Shown here one piece after another: positions 42,822-52,492 of a stretch of DNA of 64,000 bases (the stretch's first letter is position 1; every line of letters begins with the position of its first letter). Made by a program: the position numbers and the translations under genes. The notes under the pieces were generated by a model that saw only the letters and a list, made by a program, of their open reading frames with translations, made no database searches and was not told the origin of the DNA. The DNA comes from Flavobacterium sp. 20NA77.7. GTDB lineage: Bacteria; Bacteroidota; Bacteroidia; Flavobacteriales; Flavobacteriaceae. The stretch covers positions 310,001 to 374,000 of the forward strand of contig NZ_CP133721.1 of the NCBI RefSeq assembly GCF_031326205.1, read 5' to 3'.

Positions 42822-45212
42822 ATGTTTGTAGTAAAGAGAGATGGACGAAAAGAACCGGTTTCATTTGATAAAATTACCGATAGAGTACGAATTTTATGTT
42901 ATGAGCTAAATGAACTTGTAGACCCTGTTAAGGTGGCTATGCGAGTAATTGAAGGTTTATATGACGGAGTTACTACATCTGAACTTGATAATTTGGCTGC
43001 TGAAACCGCCGCTTCAATGACGGTAACACATCCAGATTATGCGCAATTAGCCGCTCGAATTGCCGTGTCTAACTTGCATAAAAATACTAAAAAATCGTTC
43101 TCGGAAACCATGATAGATTTATACCATTATGTAAATCCAAGAACAGGGAAAAAATCACCACTTTTAGCAGATGATGTTTATGAAGTGGTTATGGCAAATG
43201 CTGAAAAATTAGACTCAACAATCATCTACAATCGAGATTTTAATTATGATTATTTTGGTTTTAAAACGTTAGAACGTTCCTATTTATTAAAAATAAATGG
43301 AAAAATTGTAGAAAGACCACAACATATGTTAATGCGTGTTTCAGTTGGTATTCATTTAAATGATATTGATGCGGCTATTGAAACGTATGAACTCATGTCT
43401 AAAAAATATTTTACACATGCAACGCCTACGCTTTTCAATGCCGGAACGCCAAAACCTCAAATGTCTTCATGTTTCTTATTAACCATGAAAGATGATAGTA
43501 TTGAAGGTATTTATGATACGTTAAAACAAACAGCAAAAATTTCTCAATCTGCGGGTGGAATTGGCTTGTCTATTCATAATGTTCGCGCTACTGGTTCTTA
43601 TATTGCAGGAACAAATGGTACGTCAAATGGGATTGTACCGATGCTTCGCGTATTTAATGATACGGCTCGCTATGTAGATCAAGGAGGAGGAAAAAGAAAA
43701 GGTAGTTTTGCTATTTATGTAGAACCTTGGCATGCAGATATTTTCGATTTTCTTGATTTGAAAAAAAATCATGGAAAAGAAGAAATGCGTGCACGTGATT
43801 TATTCTACGCGATGTGGATTTCTGATTTATTCATGAAACGGGTAGAAGCAGATGCAACTTGGACATTAATGTGTCCAAATGAGTGCCCTGGTTTATATGA
43901 TGTCTACGGAGAAGAATTTGATAAATTATATGAATCTTATGAAGCTGCAGGAAAAGGTAGAAAGACTATAAAAGCTCGTGAACTTTGGGAAAAAATTCTT
44001 GAATCTCAAATCGAAACAGGTACACCATACATGTTATACAAAGATTCGGCAAATAGAAAATCTAATCAGAAAAATTTGGGAACTATTCGTTCGTCAAACT
44101 TGTGTACAGAAATTTTAGAATACACATCTGAAGATGAGGTAGCTGTTTGTAATTTAGCTTCTATTTCGTTGCCAATGTTTGTAGAAAACGGAGCATTTAA
44201 TCACCAACATTTATATGATGTAACAAAAAGAATTACACGTAATTTAAATCGTGTAATCGACAGAAATTACTATCCAGTAGAAGAAGCTAAAAATTCTAAT
44301 ATGCGTCATAGACCTGTAGGACTTGGTGTGCAAGGTTTAGCAGATGCTTTTATTTTATTGCGTATGCCTTTTACTAGTGACGAGGCGAAACAATTAAATC
44401 AAGATATATTTGAAACCATCTATTTTGCAGCTGTTACAGCTTCTATGGAACTTGCAAAAGAAGAAGGTCCGTACTCAACATTTAAAGGGTCTCCAATTTC
44501 TAAAGGAGAGTTTCAATATAACCTTTGGGGATTAAAAGATGAAGATTTATCAGGAAAATGGGATTGGACTTCATTACGAAAAGAAGTAATGAAACATGGT
44601 GTGCGCAATTCTTTATTATTGGCACCTATGCCAACGGCTTCTACTTCACAAATTTTAGGAAACAACGAAGCATTTGAACCCTATACTTCAAATTTATATA
44701 CAAGACGTGTGTTGTCAGGCGAATTCATTATTGTTAATAAACATTTATTACAAGACCTTGTTCAATTAGGTATTTGGAATGAAGATTTGAAACAAGAAAT
44801 TATGCGAAACAACGGTTCTATTCAAAATATAACTTCTATTCCTCAGCACATTAAAGATTTATACAGAACAGTATGGGAAATGAGCATGAGGGATATTATT
44901 GATATGTCTCGTCAAAGAGGGTATTTCATTGATCAATCTCAATCTTTGAATTTGTTTATGGAAGGCGCTACAATTTCTAAGTTAAATTCGATGCATTTCT
45001 ATGCGTGGAAATCGGGGCTAAAAACAGGAATGTATTATTTACGCACTAAATCAGCTGTGAATGCTATTCAATTTACGGTAACTCAACAACAAAAAGCCGA
45101 ACCAACGGCTGTAGCGATTGAACCAGAAGAAATGACAGCAGAAGAATTTAGAGCCATGATTGAACGTTCTAAAAACGCAGGCCCCGAGGATTGTGAAATG
45201 TGTGGATCATAA
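42822..45212 (+). CDS. nrdA: Ribonucleotide reductase class I, alpha subunit
   Basis: The 796-residue catalytic subunit begins with an ATP-cone ([20 protein letters not shown]), which senses dATP. The barrel has SSCFLLTM (first active-site cysteine), SNLCTEIL (third position with NxCxE) and [20 protein letters not shown]. The last residues, EDCEMCGS, are the mobile cysteine pair re-reduced by thioredoxin. Length is normal. It ends the nrd operon at a stem-loop. Confidence 0.96.
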   Translation: MFVVKRDGRKEPVSFDKITDRVRILCYELNELVDPVKVAMRVIEGLYDGVTTSELDNLAAETAASMTVTHPDYAQLAARIAVSNLHKNTKKSFSETMIDLYHYVNPRTGKKSPLLADDVYEVVMANAEKLDSTIIYNRDFNYDYFGFKTLERSYLLKINGKIVERPQHMLMRVSVGIHLNDIDAAIETYELMSKKYFTHATPTLFNAGTPKPQMSSCFLLTMKDDSIEGIYDTLKQTAKISQSAGGIGLSIHNVRATGSYIAGTNGTSNGIVPMLRVFNDTARYVDQGGGKRKGSFAIYVEPWHADIFDFLDLKKNHGKEEMRARDLFYAMWISDLFMKRVEADATWTLMCPNECPGLYDVYGEEFDKLYESYEAAGKGRKTIKARELWEKILESQIETGTPYMLYKDSANRKSNQKNLGTIRSSNLCTEILEYTSEDEVAVCNLASISLPMFVENGAFNHQHLYDVTKRITRNLNRVIDRNYYPVEEAKNSNMRHRPVGLGVQGLADAFILLRMPFTSDEAKQLNQDIFETIYFAAVTASMELAKEEGPYSTFKGSPISKGEFQYNLWGLKDEDLSGKWDWTSLRKEVMKHGVRNSLLLAPMPTASTSQILGNNEAFEPYTSNLYTRRVLSGEFIIVNKHLLQDLVQLGIWNEDLKQEIMRNNGSIQNITSIPQHIKDLYRTVWEMSMRDIIDMSRQRGYFIDQSQSLNLFMEGATISKLNSMHFYAWKSGLKTGMYYLRTKSAVNAIQFTVTQQQKAEPTAVAIEPEEMTAEEFRAMIERSKNAGPEDCEMCGS

Positions 45213-45240
45213 ATAATAAGTAAAATAAAATAAATCATAA

Positions 45241-45273
45241 AAAAGCAGTTTTCTAAGGGAAACTGTTTTTTTA
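45241..45273 (+). terminator. Rho-independent terminator of nrdBA
   Basis: CAGTTTTC, loop TAAG, GGAAACTG (one G-U), then seven T. Confidence 0.8.
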
Positions 45274-45289
45274 TTCAAAGAATTAAATT

Positions 45290-45514
45290 ATGTCGAAAGA
45301 AAAAAAAGGTGTTTATACCGGAATTATGGAACAAGATGCAGCGGGGAATTTTTTCTGTGGTCCCTATTTGTTGGATTATAAAAATGCAAGTAGTAATTTT
45401 AAATTAGGTGATGAAATAAATATTAAGACTATTATTGAAAATCCTAGTGATAAAAGTTACGAGCAATATCCAAAAAAATCAAATGTTTTTTTTAAAGCGA
45501 ATAAGAAAGAATAA
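45290..45514 (+). CDS. Small hypothetical protein
   Basis: The 74-residue product is soluble and charged, begins SKEKKGVYTGIMEQDAAGNFFCGPYLLDY and has no signal, helix pair or catalytic motif. A single beta-barrel-like domain is possible from the alternation of strands. I do not recognise a family. It lies between nrdA and dgt. No conserved promoter is seen before it, and its 17-bp distance from the nrd terminator suggests that it uses a promoter hidden there or read-through. Confidence 0.55.
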   Translation: MSKEKKGVYTGIMEQDAAGNFFCGPYLLDYKNASSNFKLGDEINIKTIIENPSDKSYEQYPKKSNVFFKANKKE

Positions 45515-45545
45515 AATCGTTTTTTATAAATTTTTTACCTTCATC

Positions 45546-45567
45546 CTTTTACGTATCTTCGTAAAAG
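45546..45567 (+). promoter_or_regulatory. Palindrome over the -7 region of dgt
   Basis: CTTTTACG and CGTAAAAG are perfect 8-base arms around TATCTT; the box TATCTTCG (45554-45561, one mismatch) overlaps the right arm. It lies about 23 nt before ATG 45590 and could be an operator. Confidence 0.5.
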
Positions 45568-45589
45568 TAACTTCTTAAATTTATTTCCT

Positions 45590-46936
45590 ATGATGCATTG
45601 GGAACAATTATTATCGCTAAAAAGACAGGGTGATACTAGTAAAAGACTTAGAAAAGAACAAGACGATACGAGATTAGGCTTTGAAGTAGATTATGATCGA
45701 ATAATTTTTTCTTCAGAATTTAGAATTTTACAAGATAAAACCCAAGTTATTCCTTTGTCAAAGACCGATTTTGTTCACACACGCTTAACGCATAGTTTGG
45801 AAGTTTCTGTCGTAGGAAGGTCTATAGGAAGGTTAGTAGGGAAAAAAATCATTGAAAAATATCCTCATTTAAAAGAGGTACATGGCTACCAATTAAATGA
45901 TTTTGGAGCCATAGTTGCCGCTGCCTGTTTAGCTCATGATATTGGGAATCCTCCCTTTGGACATTCAGGAGAAAAGGCCATAGGAGAATATTTTGCAACA
46001 GGGAACGGGCAAAAATATCAAACACACGTTACAACTAAAGAATGGCAAGATTTGGTTGATTTTGAAGGTAATGCAAATGGATTTTCCATTCTAACTTCAA
46101 GTAGAGAAGGTGTTGAAGGCGCTTTACGACTCTCCTATGCTACATTAGGAACTTTTATGAAGTATCCAAAAGAAAGTTTGCCTAAAAAACCTACGAAAGC
46201 TATCTGTGATAAAAAATATGGCTTTTTCCAGCAAGATGTTGCATTTTTTAAAGAAGTAGCGCAAGAACTAGGATTGCTTCCTAATAAAGAATTACCAGAT
46301 ATAGGTTATGTAAGACATCCTCTAGCTTATTTAGTAGAAGCAGCTGACGATATTTGTTATACCATTATTGATTTTGAAGATGGAATCAAATTAGGCTTGA
46401 TTGAAGAAGATTTTGCCTTAGAGTATCTAATAAAATTGGTCCAAAAATCTATTGATTCAAAGAAATATAAGGAGTTAATAACAAAAGAAGATAGGATTAG
46501 TTACCTCCGGGCATTAGCTATTGGAAGTTTAATTAATGATGCGGTTTCAATTTTTTTAGAAAACGAGAAAGCAATTTTACAAGGTGAGTTTAATGTGTCA
46601 TTAATGGATAAAAGTCAGTACAAAGCTCAAATTACAGATATTATTAATCTTAGTGTTAAAAATATTTACCAATCTAAAGATGTTATTGAAAAAGAAATTA
46701 TTGGTTATAAAGTAATTCACACTTTATTGGATACTTTTATTACAGCGTATGTAAATAACATTAACAATAAATGTACTAATTTTGATGTTTTAGTGTTAAA
46801 CTTATTGCCAAAAAAGTATAAAAATTCACAATCTACGGTTTACTTACAACTATTAAATATTTGTCAGTTTATTTCTCTTTTAACAGATGGAAAAGCTATT
46901 GAAATGTATAAAATCATTAGTGCTACTAAAATATAA
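45590..46936 (+). CDS. dGTP triphosphohydrolase family protein (HD domain)
   Basis: The 448-residue protein has the HD metal site of dNTPases: HTRLTHSLEVS (first histidine) and AACLAHDIGNPPFGHSGE (the HD pair plus the characteristic NPPFGHxGE), then RHPLAYLVEAADDICYT (distal aspartate). It removes triphosphate from deoxynucleotides, dGTP in E. coli, and so sets an upper limit on the dNTP pool. Its closeness to nrdBA fits. Two ATG codons follow each other; the first, 45590, is used. Confidence 0.92.
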   Translation: MMHWEQLLSLKRQGDTSKRLRKEQDDTRLGFEVDYDRIIFSSEFRILQDKTQVIPLSKTDFVHTRLTHSLEVSVVGRSIGRLVGKKIIEKYPHLKEVHGYQLNDFGAIVAAACLAHDIGNPPFGHSGEKAIGEYFATGNGQKYQTHVTTKEWQDLVDFEGNANGFSILTSSREGVEGALRLSYATLGTFMKYPKESLPKKPTKAICDKKYGFFQQDVAFFKEVAQELGLLPNKELPDIGYVRHPLAYLVEAADDICYTIIDFEDGIKLGLIEEDFALEYLIKLVQKSIDSKKYKELITKEDRISYLRALAIGSLINDAVSIFLENEKAILQGEFNVSLMDKSQYKAQITDIINLSVKNIYQSKDVIEKEIIGYKVIHTLLDTFITAYVNNINNKCTNFDVLVLNLLPKKYKNSQSTVYLQLLNICQFISLLTDGKAIEMYKIISATKI

Positions 46937-46971
46937 TTGTGTTAAAATTATAAATTACTTTAAAAATAGCT

Positions 46972-47000
46972 TTGAAATAAACTATAAAATATTAATTTTG
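46972..47000 (+). promoter_or_regulatory. Promoter TTG-N18-TAATTTTG of the M36 protease gene
   Basis: TTG 46972-46974 and TAATTTTG 46993-47000 match both consensus parts. Confidence 0.7.
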
Positions 47001-47024
47001 AGGCTACAACCAAAAACTTAACTT

Positions 47025-49748
47025 ATGAAGAAAAATCTACTTTACGTTTTTTTATTGATTAGTTTTTTAGGATTTTCTCAGGAATCTGTGCAAAAAATCC
47101 AAGCGTATATCAATGAAAATAAAGCAAAATTACATTTGAATGCCAGCGAATTGAATCAATGGCAAATTGAAAGTGAAACCAGCTCAGAAACTACAGGAAT
47201 TACTAATTATCTAGTAACTCAAACCTATAATGGGATAAAAATAGATAATTCATATATTTATTTTTGGATTAAAAACGGAAAAATTGTTAATGAGCCAGAA
47301 GGTTTTATTACCGATTTAGCATCAAAAATCACAACTACTACCCCTGGTTTAAATGTAGTAGCCGCTTTTTCAACTGCATTGACAAAAATGAATGAGCAGC
47401 AAATAACTACGTCTATTATAGAAACAAATAAAAATAAATACAAACTAACAAATGGTCTTCTAACAGAAGATCCAGTTAGTGCTGAATTGGTTTATTTTCC
47501 AAGTCAAAATGGAAGTTTAATATTAACATGGTCTTTTGAATTTTACTCTCAAAATGCACAGCATTTATGGAAAATTAAAGTAAATGCTACTAATGGAGAT
47601 GTTTTAGAGAAATTTGATTTGACACATAATTGTAGTTTTGGACCAAGACATAATCATGCTACGTGTATGAGTGGTGTAAAAACTAAAAACATTAGTTTTT
47701 CATTATTTAAAAATAATCAATCAGCGATGTTGTTAACCCCAGGAACAACTAATTATAGAGTCATTCCTTGGAATTACGAAAGCCCATTTCATACTTCTCG
47801 ACAGTTAATTACAAATCCGGAAGCAACAACCGCTCTTGCACCATTAACGAATGCAGCCTCTCCAAATGGTTGGCATAATGCAAGTACTACTATTGGTGGT
47901 ACAACAACTACTTATAATTATACAAGAGGGAATAATGTCTTTGCTTACTCAGATTATACAAATGCAAATCCAGCATCACCCACAACTTATGCGCCTGCTT
48001 CAGCAGGAACGTATCCTAGTTTAACATTTGATTATACATATGGAGGTAATGCAGTGGCAGCCACTACTTATATCAATGCCGCTATCACAAATTTATTTTA
48101 TATGAATAATATGATGCATGATTTGTGGTATCAATATGGATTTAATGAAGCGAATAGAAATTTTCAAGCACAAAATCTTGGAAGAGGTGGTTCTGGTAAT
48201 GATGCTGTAAATGCGGAGGCCCAAGACGGTTCTCAAGCAGCTACACCAACTTTAAATAACGCTAACTTTTCTACTCCATCAGATGGTTCTAAGCCAAGAA
48301 TGCAAATGTATGTATGGAATTCTAAAAAACCTTCTACGTTGCTTGTAAACACAGGTACATTAGCAAACACATCGTTTAATGTTATTGATAATTCTTTCAA
48401 TCCAGGACATGTCAATTTACCAGTTGCACCCGCTACTTTAACAAATACTATTGTTTTAGTTGATGATGGTACTCCTGATACTTCAGATGCTTGTGAAACA
48501 ATTATAAATGCTGCTGCGGTAAATGGCAAAATAGCTGTGATTAGAAGAGGTACATGTACATTTGTTAGTAAAGCGTTAATGGCTCAAAATGCAGGTGCAA
48601 TTGCGGTAATTATTGTTAATAATACAGCAGGTTATGTTGGTATGTCAGGAGCAGATGCAAACATTACAATACCCGTAGTAAGCATGAGTCAAGCAGATGG
48701 AGAAGCATTAATTGCAGCATTAGCTTCGAGTTCTATTAGTGTTAGTATTTCAACTCCTGAAATTTATGTTAATGGAGATGGTGATTTTGATAACGGAGTA
48801 ATAGCTCACGAATATACACATGGTATTTCAACTCGACTAGTTGGTGGGGGGGCAGGACTTAATTCTGCCGAACAACCAGGAGAAGGCTGGTCTGATTGGG
48901 CATGGTTAATGATGCAAATAAAACCAGGCGATACTAGAAATGATGCAAGAGGAATTGGAACTTTTGTTTCTAATCAGGCTATTACAGGGCCAGGCATTAG
49001 AGAATTTAGATACTCTACTGACATGACTGTGAATCCACATACTTTTGGTGATACTAATGATCAATGGTTTACAGATTCAAGTGGTATTGACCAAATAGAT
49101 GTTCATGGTTTAGGGTCTATATGGTGCGTTATGTTATGGGATTTAGCTTGGGATTATATTGATAAATATGGTTATAATTCCAATCTTTTTAATGGAACGG
49201 GAGGAAATAATAAAGTTATGCGTTTAGTAATTGATGCAATGAAATTAACACCTGCAAATCCTACTTTGATTCAATGCAGAAATGCACTTATTCAAGCAGA
49301 TTTAGCAACAACAAATGGTCAAGACTATTGTTTGATTTGGCATGCTTTTGCAAGAAGAGGTATGGGAGTTAATGCAACTTCAGGAGCAAATTCGGGAGTA
49401 GCAGGTGTTCAAGATCAGGTTGAAGATTTTACTGAGCCAATTCCTGGTTCAACAGCAGCTACAGGTTCAAATTGCACCATGTTGGCGGCTAACTATTACC
49501 AAAATAATGATTTATTTAATATTTATCCAAATCCTACAAATGGAAATGTAAATATTCAAATTCATAATTATTCAGGCGCTTTACAAGTTAAAGTATATGA
49601 CTTAAATGGTAGACAAGTGTTCACTCAAAACATTTCAAATTTTGAGTTATCTCACTCTCTTAATTTAGGTAATTTAACTACTGGGGTGTATGTTTTAAAA
49701 TTAGAAGGAGAACAACTAAATCATACACAAAAAATTATTATTAAGTAA
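47025..49748 (+). CDS. Secreted M36 (fungalysin) metalloprotease with PA and T9SS sorting domains
   Basis: The 907-residue protein has a signal peptide, an FTP/PepSY-like pro-region (to about residue 200), and the zinc site VIAHEYTHGISTRL (HExxH) with a downstream glutamate in QPGEGWSDWAW. A PA domain is inserted before it (AVIRRGTCTFVSKALMAQNAG, near residue 510). The last 80 residues (IYPNPTNGNVNIQI to TQKIIIK) are a type A CTD. It should be exported by the type IX system and degrade protein outside the cell. It has its own promoter and terminator. Confidence 0.93.
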   Translation: MKKNLLYVFLLISFLGFSQESVQKIQAYINENKAKLHLNASELNQWQIESETSSETTGITNYLVTQTYNGIKIDNSYIYFWIKNGKIVNEPEGFITDLASKITTTTPGLNVVAAFSTALTKMNEQQITTSIIETNKNKYKLTNGLLTEDPVSAELVYFPSQNGSLILTWSFEFYSQNAQHLWKIKVNATNGDVLEKFDLTHNCSFGPRHNHATCMSGVKTKNISFSLFKNNQSAMLLTPGTTNYRVIPWNYESPFHTSRQLITNPEATTALAPLTNAASPNGWHNASTTIGGTTTTYNYTRGNNVFAYSDYTNANPASPTTYAPASAGTYPSLTFDYTYGGNAVAATTYINAAITNLFYMNNMMHDLWYQYGFNEANRNFQAQNLGRGGSGNDAVNAEAQDGSQAATPTLNNANFSTPSDGSKPRMQMYVWNSKKPSTLLVNTGTLANTSFNVIDNSFNPGHVNLPVAPATLTNTIVLVDDGTPDTSDACETIINAAAVNGKIAVIRRGTCTFVSKALMAQNAGAIAVIIVNNTAGYVGMSGADANITIPVVSMSQADGEALIAALASSSISVSISTPEIYVNGDGDFDNGVIAHEYTHGISTRLVGGGAGLNSAEQPGEGWSDWAWLMMQIKPGDTRNDARGIGTFVSNQAITGPGIREFRYSTDMTVNPHTFGDTNDQWFTDSSGIDQIDVHGLGSIWCVMLWDLAWDYIDKYGYNSNLFNGTGGNNKVMRLVIDAMKLTPANPTLIQCRNALIQADLATTNGQDYCLIWHAFARRGMGVNATSGANSGVAGVQDQVEDFTEPIPGSTAATGSNCTMLAANYYQNNDLFNIYPNPTNGNVNIQIHNYSGALQVKVYDLNGRQVFTQNISNFELSHSLNLGNLTTGVYVLKLEGEQLNHTQKIIIK

Positions 49749-49773
49749 TTTAATAAACCATATTAGTATTACA

Positions 49774-49805
49774 AAAAAAGCCCTGCTTTAGCAGGGCTTT
49801 TTTTG
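49774..49805. terminator. Bidirectional terminator between the M36 and AsmA-like genes
   Basis: AAAGCCCTGC, loop TTTA, GCAGGGCTTT, with A and T runs on the two sides; the genes converge. Confidence 0.9.
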
Positions 49806-49815
49806 TAATATATTG

Positions 49816-52395
49816 TTACTTTTTCTTTTTAAAGAAATTATTAATACCATCTTTTATTCCATTAGTTATTTTATCTTTTGGGGTAGTTTTAATAGAGTCA
49901 TTTGATGTATTCTTTTTAGTATCATTTAGTACATTCGAAAGAATGTTAGTTCCTTCGTTTAGTAGCTTTTCTTTCTGCATTTTAACCAATTGTGTAGCTA
50001 AATTAGTTGTAGCTTGTTTTATATCAGTACTGATTTTAGGATTTTGAAATGTTCCAGTTAATAATGCATTCACAGGAACGTTCTCAATTTTTTTAGAAGC
50101 ATTAGGTGTTAATTTAGTAATTAAATTTCCAATTTCTTTGCCTAAATATTTAGCTGGAACATCAAATTTTAAATTATAATTGATTGTTTTGTCAAACCCA
50201 TGCGTTCCCATAATTTGAACAGCTATATCATTTTGTTTAATAGTAAAAGGTTTAACATTAACCTTCCCGTTTTTGAATAATAAAGAGACTTTTACATCTT
50301 TTAAATTCATGTCTTTTAAGTCTATAAAAGAAGCTGTATTGTCTAATTCTGTCAGCAACTTAGAATTGTTTTTATTCAAGGATCCAGATAGAATACTACT
50401 CATTAAATTCCCAGACAAGGTATTCACGTTTGGCAACATGGTTTTATTTAATGTTCCATTTAATTTAATAGTTGAGTTCAATTTCCCATTAATAACATCA
50501 GCAATTGGAGCAATAGTTTTTAGGGTATTCATAGCACTAAAGGTTTGACGAATATCTACTTTATTAAGCCCTAAGTTCATGTCAAAAGTTGGAATCTTAC
50601 CTTTTGTGGAAACCAAGCCATTCAATTCAAGTTTACCACTAAATACATCCATTTTTAAATTGCTTAATTTTACTGATTCATTTTTTACAGTTACACTACC
50701 CGATACGTTTTTTAAATTTAAATTATCATAAATAACCGTTTTGGCTTTAGCGGTTAATGTACAGTCTAAGAAACTTGGAATTTTAACTGCTTCTGTCTTT
50801 TTGTCTCCGGTCTTTGTTTTTATGGTTGTAGGCATCATAAAATCAGCTACTGCAAAAGTGTTTGAGTTTAGATTAAAGGTTCCTTTTAATATTTGATTCT
50901 TAAATAAGAAACCATATAAGTTTTCTATCATTCCTGAAACATTTACATCTGATTTCCCTGTTTTTAAATTCAATTTAGTCAAATTTATTTTTGAAGGATT
51001 AAATACCACATCAGCAATTGAAATGCTTACCGGTTTTGCCATTTCCGAACCTGTATAATTGAAGCCAGTTAAGGTAATTCTTCCCGAGTTTTTAATATTT
51101 TGGTATTGATTGGTTGCTATAGATTTCATATCAAAAGCGGTTTTCACATCTGCTTTTAAAATTCCATTTAGGTTTTTTTCTAATTTTATGGGATAAGCCT
51201 TAGAAACATTTGCTAAATTGATTCTACCTTTCAATTCCGCATTTACCACTGCATTTTCAACTATATTTTTAACTGTAGCTTTAGCATTAAAAACATCTTG
51301 GTCAATTGCAAATCCAACATTAGCAATATTGATATACGTATCATTAACTATTCCGGATTCATTAATAATATGTGTATCAATGTTGATGTTTTTTACTGTT
51401 TTGGGTAAGTCTTTATAATGGAAAGAAGCATTGTTAGAAGCCATTTCAATATCAAATTTTGGCACTGTGGTTTTAGTTAATTCACCATTTACTTTTCCTG
51501 TTACTTCAAATTTTCCTGTGGTTTCAACACCTTCTAAATTTCCAGCATATTGTTCAGGAATTAGAGCTAAGAAGTTTTTAAATTCTGAACGGGGTGTTTT
51601 AAAGGCTAAATCATAAATCTGACCTTTTTCTACCATTTGAATGTAACCATTAAATTCAAGAGGTAGTTGATTAATCAGTGCCTTATTCTCTTTAAATGTA
51701 TACTTGCTGTTTTTTAAATCAATTCCTAAAATAGCATCTAAAGAAACTTTAGTGTTTCTTAAGAAATTTGACTTATCAATATTAAAACTCATATTAGCCT
51801 TTGTTTTGGTCTCCAAATCTAATTTGTCCTGTGCCAAATTTCCTTTTCCTTGATGATAAATACTATCTAAAATTAATTTCATTTTAGAACTTTCATCAAG
51901 ATAAGTGAATTTTAAATTTTCAATATCATATTTTTCAATATCTAAGCTAAAAGGCTTGCTTTTTGATTTGCTTTTTTCAGGTTTTTTATTCTTTAAAGCA
52001 ATGTCATAGTTGCCGACACCATCTTTGTTGAAAATGATTTTCAAAATTGTATTTTCCGTTGAAAAACCATCAATTTTCATAGGTTTATTTTCACCATGAA
52101 ATAACTCTGAAATACCCATTTTAAGATTGATTTTTTCAGAATAAACTAAAGTATCTCCATCAAATGGTGCACGATTAATAACACATATTTTAGCTATAGA
52201 AACGGTTGCTTTTGGAAAATCTTTTAAGAGACTAACGTTTACGTCTTCAAGTGTTACACGGGCGTTAACATTTTCATTTAATGAGGCAACAATTTTTTCT
52301 TTGATTTGTTTTTTAAATGCAAAAGGAATAATTGCAAGTATAACTATTAGAGTCAGTAAGGTAATACCTGACCATTTTAAAATTTTTTTAAACAT
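49816..52395 (-). CDS. AsmA-like family protein
   Basis: The 859-residue protein has one N-terminal helix (GITLLTLIVILAIIPFAF) and then a long beta-rich chain with DUF748/AsmA-like repeats (DKLDLETKTKANMSF, LNGLVSTKGKIPTFDMNLGL) that form an elongated hydrophobic groove in this family. AsmA-like proteins are bridges for phospholipid movement between membranes; the lipid role is inferred. The C-terminus is lysine and asparagine rich. ATG 52395 is preferred over ATG 52422, because a perfect -7 box TAAATTTG (complement of 52424-52431) ends two bases before the latter. Confidence 0.82.
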   Translation of the reverse strand: MFKKILKWSGITLLTLIVILAIIPFAFKKQIKEKIVASLNENVNARVTLEDVNVSLLKDFPKATVSIAKICVINRAPFDGDTLVYSEKINLKMGISELFHGENKPMKIDGFSTENTILKIIFNKDGVGNYDIALKNKKPEKSKSKSKPFSLDIEKYDIENLKFTYLDESSKMKLILDSIYHQGKGNLAQDKLDLETKTKANMSFNIDKSNFLRNTKVSLDAILGIDLKNSKYTFKENKALINQLPLEFNGYIQMVEKGQIYDLAFKTPRSEFKNFLALIPEQYAGNLEGVETTGKFEVTGKVNGELTKTTVPKFDIEMASNNASFHYKDLPKTVKNINIDTHIINESGIVNDTYINIANVGFAIDQDVFNAKATVKNIVENAVVNAELKGRINLANVSKAYPIKLEKNLNGILKADVKTAFDMKSIATNQYQNIKNSGRITLTGFNYTGSEMAKPVSISIADVVFNPSKINLTKLNLKTGKSDVNVSGMIENLYGFLFKNQILKGTFNLNSNTFAVADFMMPTTIKTKTGDKKTEAVKIPSFLDCTLTAKAKTVIYDNLNLKNVSGSVTVKNESVKLSNLKMDVFSGKLELNGLVSTKGKIPTFDMNLGLNKVDIRQTFSAMNTLKTIAPIADVINGKLNSTIKLNGTLNKTMLPNVNTLSGNLMSSILSGSLNKNNSKLLTELDNTASFIDLKDMNLKDVKVSLLFKNGKVNVKPFTIKQNDIAVQIMGTHGFDKTINYNLKFDVPAKYLGKEIGNLITKLTPNASKKIENVPVNALLTGTFQNPKISTDIKQATTNLATQLVKMQKEKLLNEGTNILSNVLNDTKKNTSNDSIKTTPKDKITNGIKDGINNFFKKKK

Positions 52396-52445
52396 AGTAT
52401 TTTGTTTTAGATTTTTGAGCATACAAATTTACAACTTATACTAGC

Positions 52446-52477
52446 AAAAAAAGCGCCAAACTTAAGTTTGGCGCTTT
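52446..52477 (-). terminator. Terminator of sppA
   Basis: AAAGCGCCAAACTT / AAGTTTGGCGCTTT is a perfect palindrome; on the minus strand it is followed by seven T. Confidence 0.85.
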
Positions 52478-52492
52478 CTAATTCAAAAAAAT

